Of a stretch of 53,167 nucleotides of DNA, positions 1 through 9,219 are shown piece by piece (the first letter of the stretch is position 1; every line of letters begins with the position of its first letter). The position numbers and the translations under genes were made by a program. The DNA is from an uncultured Lachnospiraceae bacterium (GTDB taxonomy: Bacteria > Bacillota > Clostridia > Lachnospirales > Lachnospiraceae). The notes beneath the pieces are model-generated. The model was not told the DNA's origin. It searched no databases and saw only the letters and a list, made by a program, of their open reading frames with translations. The stretch is from positions 1 through 53,167 of the forward strand of contig CANQGL010000009.1 of the NCBI GenBank assembly GCA_947623185.1. The letters run 5' to 3'.

Positions 1-1372
1 CGCCGCGCAGGGCCGAAATATAGAGCGCGGCGCGGGTACTTCCGACCTGTCCGGCGTTTAAGGCGCTTCCGCCCGGCCGGTAGACGCCGTGGCTTCCGGC
101 CGCCTCCCCCGCGCAGAACAGGCCCTCCAGATCCGTCTGCCACCATGCGTCGACCGACAGGCCGCCGTTGTTGTGCTGGGCGCAGAGGGCGATCTCCAGA
201 GGCTCCTTGGAAAGGTCCACGCCCCGGTCGCGGTAAAAGTCGACCGCCGGTGCGTTCATCCGCTCCAGACGCTCGATCGGCGTCCCGAAGCAGGCCCCGG
301 CCTTCTCAATATACTCCCTCGCCTCCGCGGAAAGGGAATCGAAATCGACCGCATGGCCCCCGGGATTTCTCCGGTAGTCCAGAAAAACCCTGCGGCCTTT
401 CTGCAGTTCAAGGCAGACCAGGATATCGATGACCGAGCTTCCGCCCTTTACCTTGCGGACGTCGAACGGCCACTGGTATCCCTTTAAAAACAGCATGCTG
501 AGCAGCTCGCCCTCGTTTTCAAAGAAGCCGTACAGGAACTCGCGCTCATCGGAACCGTCCTTTTCGGCGGAATAAACGGTCGGAAGCACCTGCATGTAGG
601 TCCCCGAAACGTTCCACCGCGGGCGCACCGAGGCGAGCCCGTACTGCCACTCGGTCAGGTTCTTCCCCGACGCTCCGGCCTCGAAGGCGATCCCCGTCGC
701 CCCGTAATGCCCGAACGGGTACACGCTGTCGCGGTACATGCCGGCAGGGCCCCCGGTCGCCATCACCACGTTTTTGCAGCAGAATAAAACAAAGCGGTCC
801 TCCCCGCGCTTTGCGGACGTGTCCAGACAAAGGATCCCGTATACCTTTTTCCGGTCGGAAAGGAGCGTGACCGCCTGCATGCGGTCGAAAATCCGCACTC
901 CCTTCCGCTTTACCGAGCGCTCCAGGACCTCCGTCATCGTGCGCGAGGTATAGGGGCCGACGCTCGTCGCCCGGCTCCGCGGGTCATGGTCCGTCTTATA
1001 GCCCACATACTCGCCGTAACGGTTCTGGGGGAACGGGACGCCTAACCCAGCCAGCTTGAGAAAGCAGGGGACCGAAAGCGCCGCCTCGCACAGGGCGTGT
1101 TCCCCGTCCACGCAGCGCCCCGCAAACAGGGTCTTCGCCATCTCCCCGACGCTGTCCGGCTCGTTCCCGGCAAGCGTCAGCTTGTAATAGGTCTGTTTGT
1201 CGCTGCCCGTGTTGCGGCTCGTCCCGGCCATGACATGCTCGGTAACGATGGCGATATCGGTCTGCCCGCGGTTTACAAGCTCGTCCGCCGCGTTGTAGCC
1301 GGCGGCCCCGGTCCCGATGATCACCGTGTTTAACGTATACCGGCGGATGCCGCAAAACATACTCTCTTTCAT
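1..1372 (-). CDS. FAD-dependent fumarate-reductase/L-aspartate-oxidase-like flavoprotein (3' end outside window)
   Basis: Last visible gene of the minus-strand operon; about 457 residues are visible and the frame is still open at the window edge. A dinucleotide-binding loop with GTGAAG lies at residues 20-25. An HNNGG motif lies near residue 398, followed by a GEAAGSHGVYRPGGSALN block near 418-437. Together these are the FAD-binding and C-terminal signatures of the fumarate reductase/succinate dehydrogenase flavoprotein superfamily. The start at 1372 is chosen because AGGAGG lies just upstream; a second ATG at 1360 has no such site. It begins 12 nt after the SDR stop. No haem or FMN-attachment domain is visible in the part present. 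The substrate is unknown; an unsaturated or hydroxylated carboxylate imported by the linked TctABC system is a reasonable inference. Confidence 0.85.
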   Translation of the reverse strand, partial: MKESMFCGIRRYTLNTVIIGTGAAGYNAADELVNRGQTDIAIVTEHVMAGTSRNTGSDKQTYYKLTLAGNEPDSVGEMAKTLFAGRCVDGEHALCEAALSVPCFLKLAGLGVPFPQNRYGEYVGYKTDHDPRSRATSVGPYTSRTMTEVLERSVKRKGVRIFDRMQAVTLLSDRKKVYGILCLDTSAKRGEDRFVLFCCKNVVMATGGPAGMYRDSVYPFGHYGATGIAFEAGASGKNLTEWQYGLASVRPRWNVSGTYMQVLPTVYSAEKDGSDEREFLYGFFENEGELLSMLFLKGYQWPFDVRKVKGGSSVIDILVCLELQKGRRVFLDYRRNPGGHAVDFDSLSAEAREYIEKAGACFGTPIERLERMNAPAVDFYRDRGVDLSKEPLEIALCAQHNNGGLSVDAWWQTDLEGLFCAGEAAGSHGVYRPGGSALNAGQVGSTRAALYISALRG

Positions 1373-1383
1373 CGGCGTTCCTC

Positions 1384-2151
1384 CTACAGGCGCTTGATAT
1401 GGAAGCCCCCGTCCACATCGATATAGTTTCCGGTCGTGTACAGGAATTTGTCGCTGCACAGCGCGCTCACCGCGCCCGCGACGTCCTCGGGCGTGCCCCA
1501 GCGGGCGATCGGGAAAGTCCCTCCGGCGATCAATGCGTCGTATTTTCCCTGCACGGCGCTTGTCATGTCCGTGGCGATCACGCCGGGCCGGACCTCATGG
1601 ACGAGGATCCCCTCCCCGGCCAGCCGGTCCGCGTACAGCTTTGTCAGCATGGAAACACCGGCCTTGGAGACGCAGTATTCCCCGCGGCTTATGCTGGAGA
1701 CCTCGGCGGAGCAGGACGAGATGTTGACGATCGTGCCCCGCTTCTTTCCGGTAACCGGCTGGGTAAGCATCTGCTTTGCCACCGCCTGGGTGAGGAACAT
1801 GTTCCCCTTTGTATTGATGCCGACGACGCGGTCAAAACTCTCCTCCGTCATTTCCAGAAGATCGGCGCGCACAAGGGGCGCCACGCCCGCGTTGTTTACG
1901 AGGACATGGATCCCGCCGAAGGCCTCCACCGCCTCTCTTACCAGGCGGAGCCTGTCGTCATGATCGCCGATGTTGCCCTGCACATAATGAAAATCCGTCT
2001 TATCATCGCACAGGATCTGCAGGTTCTTCTCATTTTTCTCCCGCGGCGTCGTCGCCAGGATCACGATATTGTAGCCGTCCAGCCCCAGCTGTCTGGCTAT
2101 GGCGAATCCGATCCCCCTGCTGCCGCCGGTTACGATCGCAGTCTGCTTCAT
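1384..2151 (-). CDS. Short-chain dehydrogenase/reductase (SDR, FabG-like)
   Basis: 255 residues, a normal length for a classical SDR. It has the cofactor loop TGGSRGIG at residues 8-15, NNAG at 86-89, and the catalytic Ser near 146 with Tyr159 and Lys163 (YCVSK). The family interconverts alcohols and ketones with NAD(P)(H) in the cytosol. The start follows an AGGAGG site, 24 nt after the stop of the Old Yellow Enzyme gene, and the FAD protein follows 11 nt downstream. Its place among four redox enzymes and a carboxylate transporter suggests it acts on an intermediate of the imported substrate. It is not linked to fatty-acid synthesis genes, so the FabG resemblance is structural only. Confidence 0.9.
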   Translation of the reverse strand: MKQTAIVTGGSRGIGFAIARQLGLDGYNIVILATTPREKNEKNLQILCDDKTDFHYVQGNIGDHDDRLRLVREAVEAFGGIHVLVNNAGVAPLVRADLLEMTEESFDRVVGINTKGNMFLTQAVAKQMLTQPVTGKKRGTIVNISSCSAEVSSISRGEYCVSKAGVSMLTKLYADRLAGEGILVHEVRPGVIATDMTSAVQGKYDALIAGGTFPIARWGTPEDVAGAVSALCSDKFLYTTGNYIDVDGGFHIKRL

Positions 2152-2175
2152 CGTAGTTTCCTCCTATCCGTCCGC

Positions 2176-3633
2176 CTACTGGAAGCTGTGCTCCCTGTGG
2201 CTCGCGTCCTCTCTTGCCTCGCGGTACATCTGCGCATAGATCCTGCTGTCGCGGATCACGCAGCCGGTCTGTCCGTGGTCCCGCATGATCTGCGTGCACT
2301 TGGAACAGGCGATGCAGCATTTCGCCGGGTCCATCGCCCCTTTGTTGAGCACGTCGTAGGGCGCGTCCGGATAGGCGAAGCTGGAACGGCCGAGGCCGAC
2401 AAAGCGGCATTTTCCGGCCGCGAGATTCGCCGCGCCCGCGTAAGGCAGGAACTGGCGCAGCCAGCTATATCCGTTTCCGACCACCGGAACGTCTCCCGCC
2501 GCCTCCTGGATCTGGCGGGTAAGGTCAAAGAGACGCACCATGCTCTCAAGCGGATGCTCGTCCGGCGTGGGGATCCCCATGCTGGAGGTGTCGAACGGCC
2601 TCGTCACCTGCGGATAGATGTAATACGGGTTCCCGGCGGAATTGCTTAAGAGGTCCACGCCCTCCCGGCACAGCATGCGGACCAGCTCCATCGGCTCCGT
2701 CGGGTCAAATTTCCAGAAATCATCCTTGTCCTCGCCGAACCCGTACGGGTACGGATGGGCGTCGAAGACGTTAAAGCGGCAGGCCACGATAAAGTCCGGG
2801 CCGACCGCGCTGCGGATCGCCTGCACCGTCTGACGCAGGAAACGGCTGCGGTTTTCAAAGCTCCCGCCGTATTTTCCCTCGCGTGTATGGCTCGCCAGCA
2901 GTTCGCTGACCAGATAGCGGTGGCAGGCTTTGACGTCGACCCCGTCAAAGCCGATCTCCTGCGCCAGAAGGGCGCTCTGCACATCCCGCACCCGCCGCAG
3001 CGTCTCCGTCCAGACAAGCCCGCTCTGCCGCGCCACCGCCTGCGCCAGAAGCGCGCTCTGGACATACCGTTCGGTCAGCGCGTCGAGATACGAATCCGTC
3101 ACCAGCGGCGTATCTTCCGTGACGTTGCTCCGCGGATCGAGGATCGGATCGTGCTGCGGGATGATCGGCCTGCCCGTATGCCCCTCGGGGCGGGAGTAAC
3201 GGCCGGAGTGCGTCAGCTGCAGGATATGGAGCGGCCTGTGTCCGGAGCCGTTTCTGTCCGCCGCCTCCGCATTCGCCTGCCGGATCAGCTCCCCGAACTG
3301 GCTCCGGTTGCAGGCGGTCAGCATCATCTGGCGGAAGTTGGCTCTCCCCTCCGGCACGACGGCGTTCGCCTCCCACCAGATCAGGCCGTAGCCGCCGCGG
3401 GCCAGCCGCAGGTAGCGGCGCTTCACCAGCTCGCTCGGCGAGCCGTCCGTGTTGGAATCGCAGCCCTCCATCGGGAGCACCGCAAACGCGTTGGGCGCCG
3501 TTTTGTTTCCCACCCTGACCGGTTCCGCCAGGGGAGACAGATCCTCCCGCAGGTCCATCCGGACATCTAATTCCTTAAGCTTCGCCCTCACGTCATCCAG
3601 GGTCTTAAAATTAAATTTCTCATGAGCCGCCAT
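2176..3633 (-). CDS. Old Yellow Enzyme-type NADH:flavin oxidoreductase with Cys cluster
   Basis: 485 residues from the ATG at 3633, which has GGAGG 5 nt upstream; the in-frame GTG at 3639 is less likely. It is an FMN-binding TIM barrel of the OYE/2,4-dienoyl-CoA-reductase type, with LQLTHSGR near 139-146, SFENR near 258-262 and GLGR near 413-416. Cysteines near 439, 440, 443, 446 and 458 form a CxxCxxC-x11-C arrangement that fits an Fe-S cluster. It lacks the C-terminal FAD/NAD half of FadH, so it may take electrons from another protein such as the operon's FAD flavoprotein (inference). An unusual 27-residue insert bounded by two VQSALLAQ copies (near 191-198 and 218-225) interrupts the barrel; see findings. 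Confidence 0.88.
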   Translation of the reverse strand: MAAHEKFNFKTLDDVRAKLKELDVRMDLREDLSPLAEPVRVGNKTAPNAFAVLPMEGCDSNTDGSPSELVKRRYLRLARGGYGLIWWEANAVVPEGRANFRQMMLTACNRSQFGELIRQANAEAADRNGSGHRPLHILQLTHSGRYSRPEGHTGRPIIPQHDPILDPRSNVTEDTPLVTDSYLDALTERYVQSALLAQAVARQSGLVWTETLRRVRDVQSALLAQEIGFDGVDVKACHRYLVSELLASHTREGKYGGSFENRSRFLRQTVQAIRSAVGPDFIVACRFNVFDAHPYPYGFGEDKDDFWKFDPTEPMELVRMLCREGVDLLSNSAGNPYYIYPQVTRPFDTSSMGIPTPDEHPLESMVRLFDLTRQIQEAAGDVPVVGNGYSWLRQFLPYAGAANLAAGKCRFVGLGRSSFAYPDAPYDVLNKGAMDPAKCCIACSKCTQIMRDHGQTGCVIRDSRIYAQMYREAREDASHREHSFQ

Positions 3634-3707
3634 ATGCACCTCCGTTTCTGAAACAGGCGAACTGCCAGTGGCAGCCCGCCTTTCTCACATGCGCATCCGA
3701 AAGCGCT

Positions 3708-4877
3708 TTACAGTTCCACGCGGATCCCTTCCTCATTGGACAGATAGGCCGCGTAGATCGCCTTGATGGAATCGTAGGCCAGGCGGAAATCCGACTGCGG
3801 CTTTCTCCCCGTCGCCACGCATTCCATGAAATCCTGAAGCTCTCCCACATATCCTCTCGCGATCTCCTCGTCGACGAATACATGCTGCCAGCCTGTCTTT
3901 GTCTCGACCTTCTCGGTAATGTAAACGTCGGAGATCTTCTCCGGGCTCATGTGGTAGACCGGCATCGCGCTGTTCGGCGCGATATTCGGCTGATAAACGC
4001 TCTCGTTGGTGTAGATCTCCATCAGGTTGCGGACGCCGCCGAGGATCACATCTCCGGCCGTGATGCTCGCCTTTGTCCCGTCGCTGAAGGTAAGGACCAC
4101 GTTCGCCTGGTCCTCCACGTCCACCGGGCGGGAATCGATGTACTTCTTCTCCTCCTCGGTGAGACATTTCTGGAGCACGCCCATATCCCCGGTCACGCTC
4201 TTAAGCGAGATCTCCTCACCGCGGATCGCCGCCTCCTGATACTTCAGATAGATCGCGGCGCTGAGCGGGTGGCAGCCCTGACGGATCAGCGTTCCTCCGC
4301 CGTTGTACTTCCAGTAAGCCGCGTGATGAGCGTGGGAGCCGCTGTGGCTCTCCTCGCCTTTGATAAGAAGGATCTTGCTCTTTTCGGCCCTCAAAAACTC
4401 CAGCGTTTTCTGAAGCGAGGGCGCATAGACGAAGTTTTCGGCGTACATGAACAGCTTGCCGCTCTTTTCGACGGTCTCCTTCAGATCGTCCATCTGCCGG
4501 ATCACCGCCTCGTACATCTCGCGCTTGCTTCTGAGGCCGACGGTATTTTCCGCGTCCCCCTTCTCACCGAAGTACCCGGTCAGCGGTTTCTCGCAGATCA
4601 CATGCTTTCCGGCTTCCAGCGCCTGCTTTACCATTCCCACATGCAGGTGCGGCGGCGTGATGATGTCCACCACCTCGACCTCCGGATCCTTCAGAAGTTC
4701 CGAAAAATCTTTGTAGATCTTCGGAATTCCGTATTTCTCCGCGTAGCCGTATACCGTGTCTTCCACGGACGTAACGGCGGCCAGCTTTACATCCAGCCCG
4801 CATACCTTCTTATATGAATCGCCGTGGAGCGCCGCGGCGAATCCGCTTCCGACGATCCCTACCGATACCTGTTTCAT
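3708..4877 (-). CDS. Gfo/Idh/MocA-family NAD(P)-dependent oxidoreductase
   Basis: 389 residues. The N-terminal Rossmann fold carries GIVGSGFAA at 7-15, and the Gfo/Idh/MocA EKP motif (catalytic Lys) is at 96-98. The C-terminal alpha/beta domain contains the usual conserved His/Asp region. Family members oxidise or reduce hydroxyl groups of sugars, inositols and cyclic polyols. The start has GAGGAG upstream and lies 12 nt from the tctA stop. Its presence in a carboxylate-transport operon hints that the imported compound carries a ring or chain hydroxyl, but the substrate cannot be read from the sequence. Confidence 0.9.
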   Translation of the reverse strand: MKQVSVGIVGSGFAAALHGDSYKKVCGLDVKLAAVTSVEDTVYGYAEKYGIPKIYKDFSELLKDPEVEVVDIITPPHLHVGMVKQALEAGKHVICEKPLTGYFGEKGDAENTVGLRSKREMYEAVIRQMDDLKETVEKSGKLFMYAENFVYAPSLQKTLEFLRAEKSKILLIKGEESHSGSHAHHAAYWKYNGGGTLIRQGCHPLSAAIYLKYQEAAIRGEEISLKSVTGDMGVLQKCLTEEEKKYIDSRPVDVEDQANVVLTFSDGTKASITAGDVILGGVRNLMEIYTNESVYQPNIAPNSAMPVYHMSPEKISDVYITEKVETKTGWQHVFVDEEIARGYVGELQDFMECVATGRKPQSDFRLAYDSIKAIYAAYLSNEEGIRVEL

Positions 4878-4889
4878 CTTGTCTCCTCC

Positions 4890-6395
4890 TCATTCTTCCT
4901 CGTCCGTCTTCTTTGAGAACCGCTTAAACACTCCCAGCTGAGACAGGACCAGAATGATCACCACGATTGCAAACGCGCCCGAGATCGGCCGGGTAAAGAA
5001 CGGCAGATAGCTCCCCTTGCTTAAGGTCAGCGCCCGGCGCAGGTTGGAGTCCGCCATGGTTCCAAGCACGATCCCCAGCATGAACGGCGCAGCCGGGAAT
5101 TTCATCTTGGACAGTAAATGTCCGACAATGCCGAACACGAACATACAGGTGACGTCAAACATATAGTAACGGACAACATAGCTTCCGACGACGCAGAGCC
5201 CGAGGATGATCGGCATCAGGATCTCTCTCTTTACGCTGAGGACACGGACGGTAAAGCGCGAGATCAGAAGGGCCAGGGCCCACATGACGAAGCTCGCCGC
5301 ACCCATATAGATACACAGCTTGTAGAGAAGCTCCGGGGTCTCCGACATCAACATCGGGCCGGGCCGGTAGCCGTGCAGCTGGAACGCCGCCAGCAGTACC
5401 GCCGCCGAGGTGGAGCCGGGAACCGCCAGACTCAGCACCGGGATCAGCGCGCCGCCGATGCAGGAGTTGTTTCCGGTCTCGCAGGAGATCAGGCCGTTCA
5501 CGTTCCCTTTTCCGAAGGTGGCCTTCTCCGCCTTGTCCTTGGTCGCGGACTTCTCCGCCCAGTAGGAAAGCCATCCGCCGATATCTTCACCGACTCCGGG
5601 AATAATACCGACTCCGGCACCGATCAGCGTGGAGCGGAGAATGTTGAACTTGTTCTTAAGCAGAATGCCGATGCCCTCCTTGATCTGGAAGCCGCTCATC
5701 TGGCCCACCTTCTGCTCCGAATCCAGATTAAACATATTGAGGAGCTCCGGGAAGCCGAAAAGCCCGATCATGACCGGGATCAGTTGGATCCCGCCGCGGA
5801 GGGAGGCGTTTCCGAACGCAAAGCGCGGATAGGAGGCGATCGGATCCAGACCGATCATCGCCACCATCAGTCCGAGGATGCCGGAGATCCAGCCGCGCAG
5901 CGGATGTCCGTTGGACGTGATGCTTCCGCATATGACAATGCCGAACAGCGCCAGCATAAAATATTCGTAAGTACCGAATTTCAGGGCAAGCTTGCTCAGT
6001 AACGGCGTCAGGAACATTAACAGGATCATACTTAAAAATGTTCCGCAAAAGGACGCCGAGGTCGCAAGAAAGATCGCCAGGCCGCCCTTTCCGGCCCGGC
6101 CGAGCGGGAATCCGTCCAGAGCGGTCGCCGCGCTGGCGGGAGTACCCGGAATGTTCAGAAGAATGGCCGACTGGCAGCCGCCGGATACCGCACCGACGTA
6201 GACCGCGATCAGGATCACCAGAGCGGTCTCGGTGGGAAGGCCGAACGAGAGGCCGGTCAGAAGCGCCACCGCCATCGTGCTGGTCAGACCGGGAAGCATG
6301 CCCACGACAAGTCCCGTAAACGTTGCCACGACCAGCGCCAGAATATTGATCGGAGTCAGCAGGAGAGTCCATGCCTGGATCACATATGCAGCCAT
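4890..6395 (-). CDS. tctA: Tripartite tricarboxylate transporter large permease TctA
   Basis: 501 residues, almost entirely hydrophobic with about 11-12 predicted membrane segments. This is the usual length of TctA. The family signature VGMLPGL sits at residues 31-37, and an internal repeat-like segment with PGVGEDIGGW is near the middle. TctA is the large membrane subunit of TTT secondary transporters, which take up citrate and other carboxylates with help from a binding protein. The gene lies between tctB (15 nt upstream) and the Gfo/Idh gene. Confidence 0.93.
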   Translation of the reverse strand: MAAYVIQAWTLLLTPINILALVVATFTGLVVGMLPGLTSTMAVALLTGLSFGLPTETALVILIAVYVGAVSGGCQSAILLNIPGTPASAATALDGFPLGRAGKGGLAIFLATSASFCGTFLSMILLMFLTPLLSKLALKFGTYEYFMLALFGIVICGSITSNGHPLRGWISGILGLMVAMIGLDPIASYPRFAFGNASLRGGIQLIPVMIGLFGFPELLNMFNLDSEQKVGQMSGFQIKEGIGILLKNKFNILRSTLIGAGVGIIPGVGEDIGGWLSYWAEKSATKDKAEKATFGKGNVNGLISCETGNNSCIGGALIPVLSLAVPGSTSAAVLLAAFQLHGYRPGPMLMSETPELLYKLCIYMGAASFVMWALALLISRFTVRVLSVKREILMPIILGLCVVGSYVVRYYMFDVTCMFVFGIVGHLLSKMKFPAAPFMLGIVLGTMADSNLRRALTLSKGSYLPFFTRPISGAFAIVVIILVLSQLGVFKRFSKKTDEEE

Positions 6396-6410
6396 TGTTT
6401 TCCCTCCTTC

Positions 6411-6896
6411 CTAAGGCAGACGTACATGGAACGCGTACTGGAACACGCCCACGATCGCCACAACGGTCAGAACCGCGATGAGTACCGACTTGACCGGGCC
6501 CGCCGCGTGCAGATACCAGAACAGGAACAGCAGCATGATCAGGGTCGCCAGCCAGTAAGGCAGGAACGACATCATCACGCAGGAATATACGCCCATAAGC
6601 AGGATCCCGAACACGGTATTGTGCGTCTGCCTGCTGTGGATGATATCCCTGCTCCACCATACTTTGATCTGTCCGAGGGTCTTTTTCAGTCCAACCTCCT
6701 GCAGGCTGCTATACATCAGCATGAGGGAGCACACGATCAGGCCGCCTCCGAGGATCGCCGGGAGAAACCCGGCCGAGGTCGTAAATTTGGTGTTTTGCCT
6801 GGTAAAAACAAAAATACCGTATCCGAACACATAGGAACCCAGCGCCAGAAGAATGACGGATGCTATAAAATCAAGAAATTTTTTGTCTTTATCCAT
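6411..6896 (-). CDS. tctB: Tripartite tricarboxylate transporter small permease TctB
   Basis: 161 residues with four hydrophobic segments, the expected size and topology for TctB, the small membrane subunit of TTT carboxylate transporters. An AAGGG site precedes the ATG. It lies immediately upstream of tctA and downstream of tctC. A terminator-like stem-loop separates it from tctC. Sequence conservation in this family is low, so the call rests mainly on size, topology and position. Confidence 0.88.
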   Translation of the reverse strand: MDKDKKFLDFIASVILLALGSYVFGYGIFVFTRQNTKFTTSAGFLPAILGGGLIVCSLMLMYSSLQEVGLKKTLGQIKVWWSRDIIHSRQTHNTVFGILLMGVYSCVMMSFLPYWLATLIMLLFLFWYLHAAGPVKSVLIAVLTVVAIVGVFQYAFHVRLP

Positions 6897-6963
6897 ATCC
6901 CTTTTGCTTCCTTTCTCACTTCACGGCACATATGTGCGGGGAAGTAAAACAAACGGACCGTTT

Positions 6964-7005
6964 ATAAAAAACTGCCGCCCCGCCGCTTAAAGCAGGGCGA
7001 CAGTC
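6964..7005 (-). terminator. Intra-operon stem-loop with T tract between tctC and tctB
   Basis: Read on the minus strand, ACTGTCGCCC and its partner GGGCGGCAGT (one mismatched pair) form a 10-bp stem. It is followed directly by six T residues, 13 nt after the tctC stop. It resembles an intrinsic terminator but lies within one operon, so it probably acts as a partial terminator or 3' stabiliser that raises tctC levels over the membrane subunits. Confidence 0.65.
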
Positions 7006-7018
7006 CCGTCTTATCTGA

Positions 7019-8143
7019 TTACTGAATTCTCTCGATTCCGAATTCTTCCGGACTGATGGTGACGGTGCCGCCGTCATACAGCGTCCAGTCTACCAGAGAG
7101 GCAAGTTTGTTTACATAATCCTGGCTGGCTTCTCTGTCGTTGTAAACGACAACCATGCCCTTGCTGTCGCAGAAGTTCTTGAATTCTTCGCTTTCTGCGA
7201 CTCTCGGCATAACCTCGTCGAGCTTCTTGAGGATCGCTTCGTCAACGCCGTTCGGAACGGCCAGGGTGATCGTCTCGCCCATCGGAACTACGTTCGCCAT
7301 TTCCGGAACCGTCTTAAGAACGGACGGGATCGTAATGTCGCCGACGACAAGGTCTTCCGGAGACATAACGCCAAGGCACTTAAGGTCGCCGGAGGCAACA
7401 TAGTCGATAACCTCGGTGATCAGCTGGCAGTTCGCATCGACCTCACCGGAGATGGTAGCAACGATGCAGTTCGCGCCGGAATCGTACGGAACGTGGTTGT
7501 ACTCGAAGCCCGCGCCCTTGGAAAGGATCTCGATACCGGTATGTCCGCCGGAACCGGAGCCCGCGCTTCCGAAGTTCAGGGTCTCGGCCTTCGCGCCTTC
7601 AATGAGTTCTTCCAGCGTGTTGTACGGGGAGTTTCCGGGAACGGCAACTACGTTGGGCGCGTATGCCAGGGTCCAGATATCCCAGTCACGGGTCGTGAAA
7701 TCGGTGTAGCCGTAGCACGGGAAGGTAACCGTCGCCTGCATGCTGGCTCCGAGCAGGTTGTAGCCGTCACGCGGAGCATCCCAGACTGCGATCGTTCCTA
7801 CGGAACCGGATGCGCCGGGGGTATTCGCGATGGTGATGTTCTTGCCGAGCTCTTTCGAGAGGACATCCGCATAGGAGCGGACGGTCAGGTCGGTAACTCC
7901 GCCCGGGTTCCAGGCGACCGTCAGCGTAATGTCATACTCCGGCCATGAGGTCTCGGACGCCGCGGCTTCCGTTGCCGGAGCTTCCGTCTCGGCCGGGGCC
8001 TCGGTCTCAGCCGCCGCCGTCGTTGCCGCCGCTGTCGTTGCAGCCGCCGTCGTTGCCGCAGAACCGCCTCCGCCGCCGCAGCCGACGAGGGTGACCGCCA
8101 TCAGGCAGACAGTCATTGCAATCGCTAAGATTCTTTTCTTCAT
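7019..8143 (-). CDS. tctC: TctC substrate-binding lipoprotein of a TTT transporter
   Basis: 374 residues. The N-terminus is a lipoprotein signal: a basic start, a hydrophobic stretch, then LVGC with lipidated Cys22. A low-complexity Gly, Ala/Thr and Glu/Pro linker follows (residues 23-67). The remainder is the Bug/TctC periplasmic-binding fold, which uses a venus-flytrap pocket to hand a carboxylate to TctAB. AAAGGAGG lies upstream of the ATG. It is the first structural gene after the LacI-type regulator, 22 nt away. The long linker suits tethering through a Gram-positive wall. Confidence 0.93.
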   Translation of the reverse strand: MKKRILAIAMTVCLMAVTLVGCGGGGGSAATTAAATTAAATTAAAETEAPAETEAPATEAAASETSWPEYDITLTVAWNPGGVTDLTVRSYADVLSKELGKNITIANTPGASGSVGTIAVWDAPRDGYNLLGASMQATVTFPCYGYTDFTTRDWDIWTLAYAPNVVAVPGNSPYNTLEELIEGAKAETLNFGSAGSGSGGHTGIEILSKGAGFEYNHVPYDSGANCIVATISGEVDANCQLITEVIDYVASGDLKCLGVMSPEDLVVGDITIPSVLKTVPEMANVVPMGETITLAVPNGVDEAILKKLDEVMPRVAESEEFKNFCDSKGMVVVYNDREASQDYVNKLASLVDWTLYDGGTVTISPEEFGIERIQ

Positions 8144-8165
8144 GTTACTACCTCCTTTAAAATAT

Positions 8166-9194
8166 TTAATTTAATTTCTTTACTGAATTACCTTCCACCA
8201 GGGTCCCCGGGATCAAAACCCGCCTGACAGAAGGATAATTGTCACTGTCCAGGATCCGGTCGAAAAGCATTCGCGCCGCCTCGGTGCCGACCTCCGCCGA
8301 GGGCAGAGTCACATGCGTCAGCGCCGGATCACAGAGCGGCAGCCAATCCGGATCTCCGATCACGGCCACCGACAGATCCTCCGGGATCCGCACGCCCGCG
8401 CGCTGCAGCACCGGGATTCCTCCCTCCGCGAAAATATGGTACCCGTAGATCAGAGCCGTACACTTGCTCCTTTTTTGCAAAAACTCCTCCGTCACCCGCC
8501 GTCCGTTTTCGATCGTAAAGGCGATCTCCCGCACGTACTCCGGCCGGTACGGGATCCCGTGTTCCTGCAGGGCGGCCCGGTAGCCGGACTGACGTTCCCT
8601 AAGGCTTACATTTTCCGCGTCCCACGTGAAGAACGCGATCTCCGTATGTCCCCGTTCCAGCAGATGGTTCGTCAGGCTGTAGGCCGCCTCGAAGTTGTCC
8701 ACCAGCACGTAATCATAGACGGCGTCCAGCACCGGACGTTCCGCAACCACGGTCGTGATCCCCATCCGCTGCAGATTCTCGTAATTTCTCTCGCTCTGTT
8801 TGCTGGGGATCAGGATCACTCCGTCCACACGCTGCTGGATCAGGCTTTCCACCACCTTCGTCTCCCGCTCGGGATCGTCGAAGGTGTTGTTTACCGTTAC
8901 CAGATACCCGTGTTCCAGCGCCACCTCCTCGACCGACAGGACAAGGCGGGTAAAGAACACGTTGGAAAACTGGGGAACCGTCACCGCAATAACGCCCCGC
9001 TGCCTCCCCTTCAGACCGCTGGCAAGGGCGCTTCGCACATAATTCAGCTCCCGGGCCGCGCTCTCCACGCTCCTTCGGAGCTCGTCCGTAACATAACGCC
9101 CCTTCCCTCCGTTGAGCACATAAGAGGCGGTGGCCACGGAAGTATTCGCGCGCTCGGCAACATCTTTCAGGGTTACATATCTTCTATTTGGCAT
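8166..9194 (-). CDS. LacI-family transcriptional regulator of the TTT/oxidoreductase operon
   Basis: 342 residues. The N-terminal helix-turn-helix (residues about 6-26, TLKDVAERANTSVATAS) is of the LacI/GalR type and the rest is a periplasmic-binding-like effector domain. The ATG at 9194 has AAGGAG upstream. The gene is first in the operon, 22 nt before tctC, and two identical palindromes typical of this family lie in its own leader. Autoregulation together with control of the downstream catabolic genes is therefore likely. The effector is probably the imported compound or a breakdown product (inference). Confidence 0.93.
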   Translation of the reverse strand: MPNRRYVTLKDVAERANTSVATASYVLNGGKGRYVTDELRRSVESAARELNYVRSALASGLKGRQRGVIAVTVPQFSNVFFTRLVLSVEEVALEHGYLVTVNNTFDDPERETKVVESLIQQRVDGVILIPSKQSERNYENLQRMGITTVVAERPVLDAVYDYVLVDNFEAAYSLTNHLLERGHTEIAFFTWDAENVSLRERQSGYRAALQEHGIPYRPEYVREIAFTIENGRRVTEEFLQKRSKCTALIYGYHIFAEGGIPVLQRAGVRIPEDLSVAVIGDPDWLPLCDPALTHVTLPSAEVGTEAARMLFDRILDSDNYPSVRRVLIPGTLVEGNSVKKLN

Positions 9195-9219
9195 CGATGT
9201 CTCCTTGCTGCGGTGATAG

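Noticed and set aside
1399-2649. Long plus-strand open frame opposite the SDR and OYE genes
   Set aside because: It has no ribosome-binding site, no recognisable motif and arises from the GC-rich codon pattern of the genuine minus-strand genes. Similar long antisense frames at 14053-15012, 15127-16494, 41177-42349 and elsewhere were dropped for the same reason.
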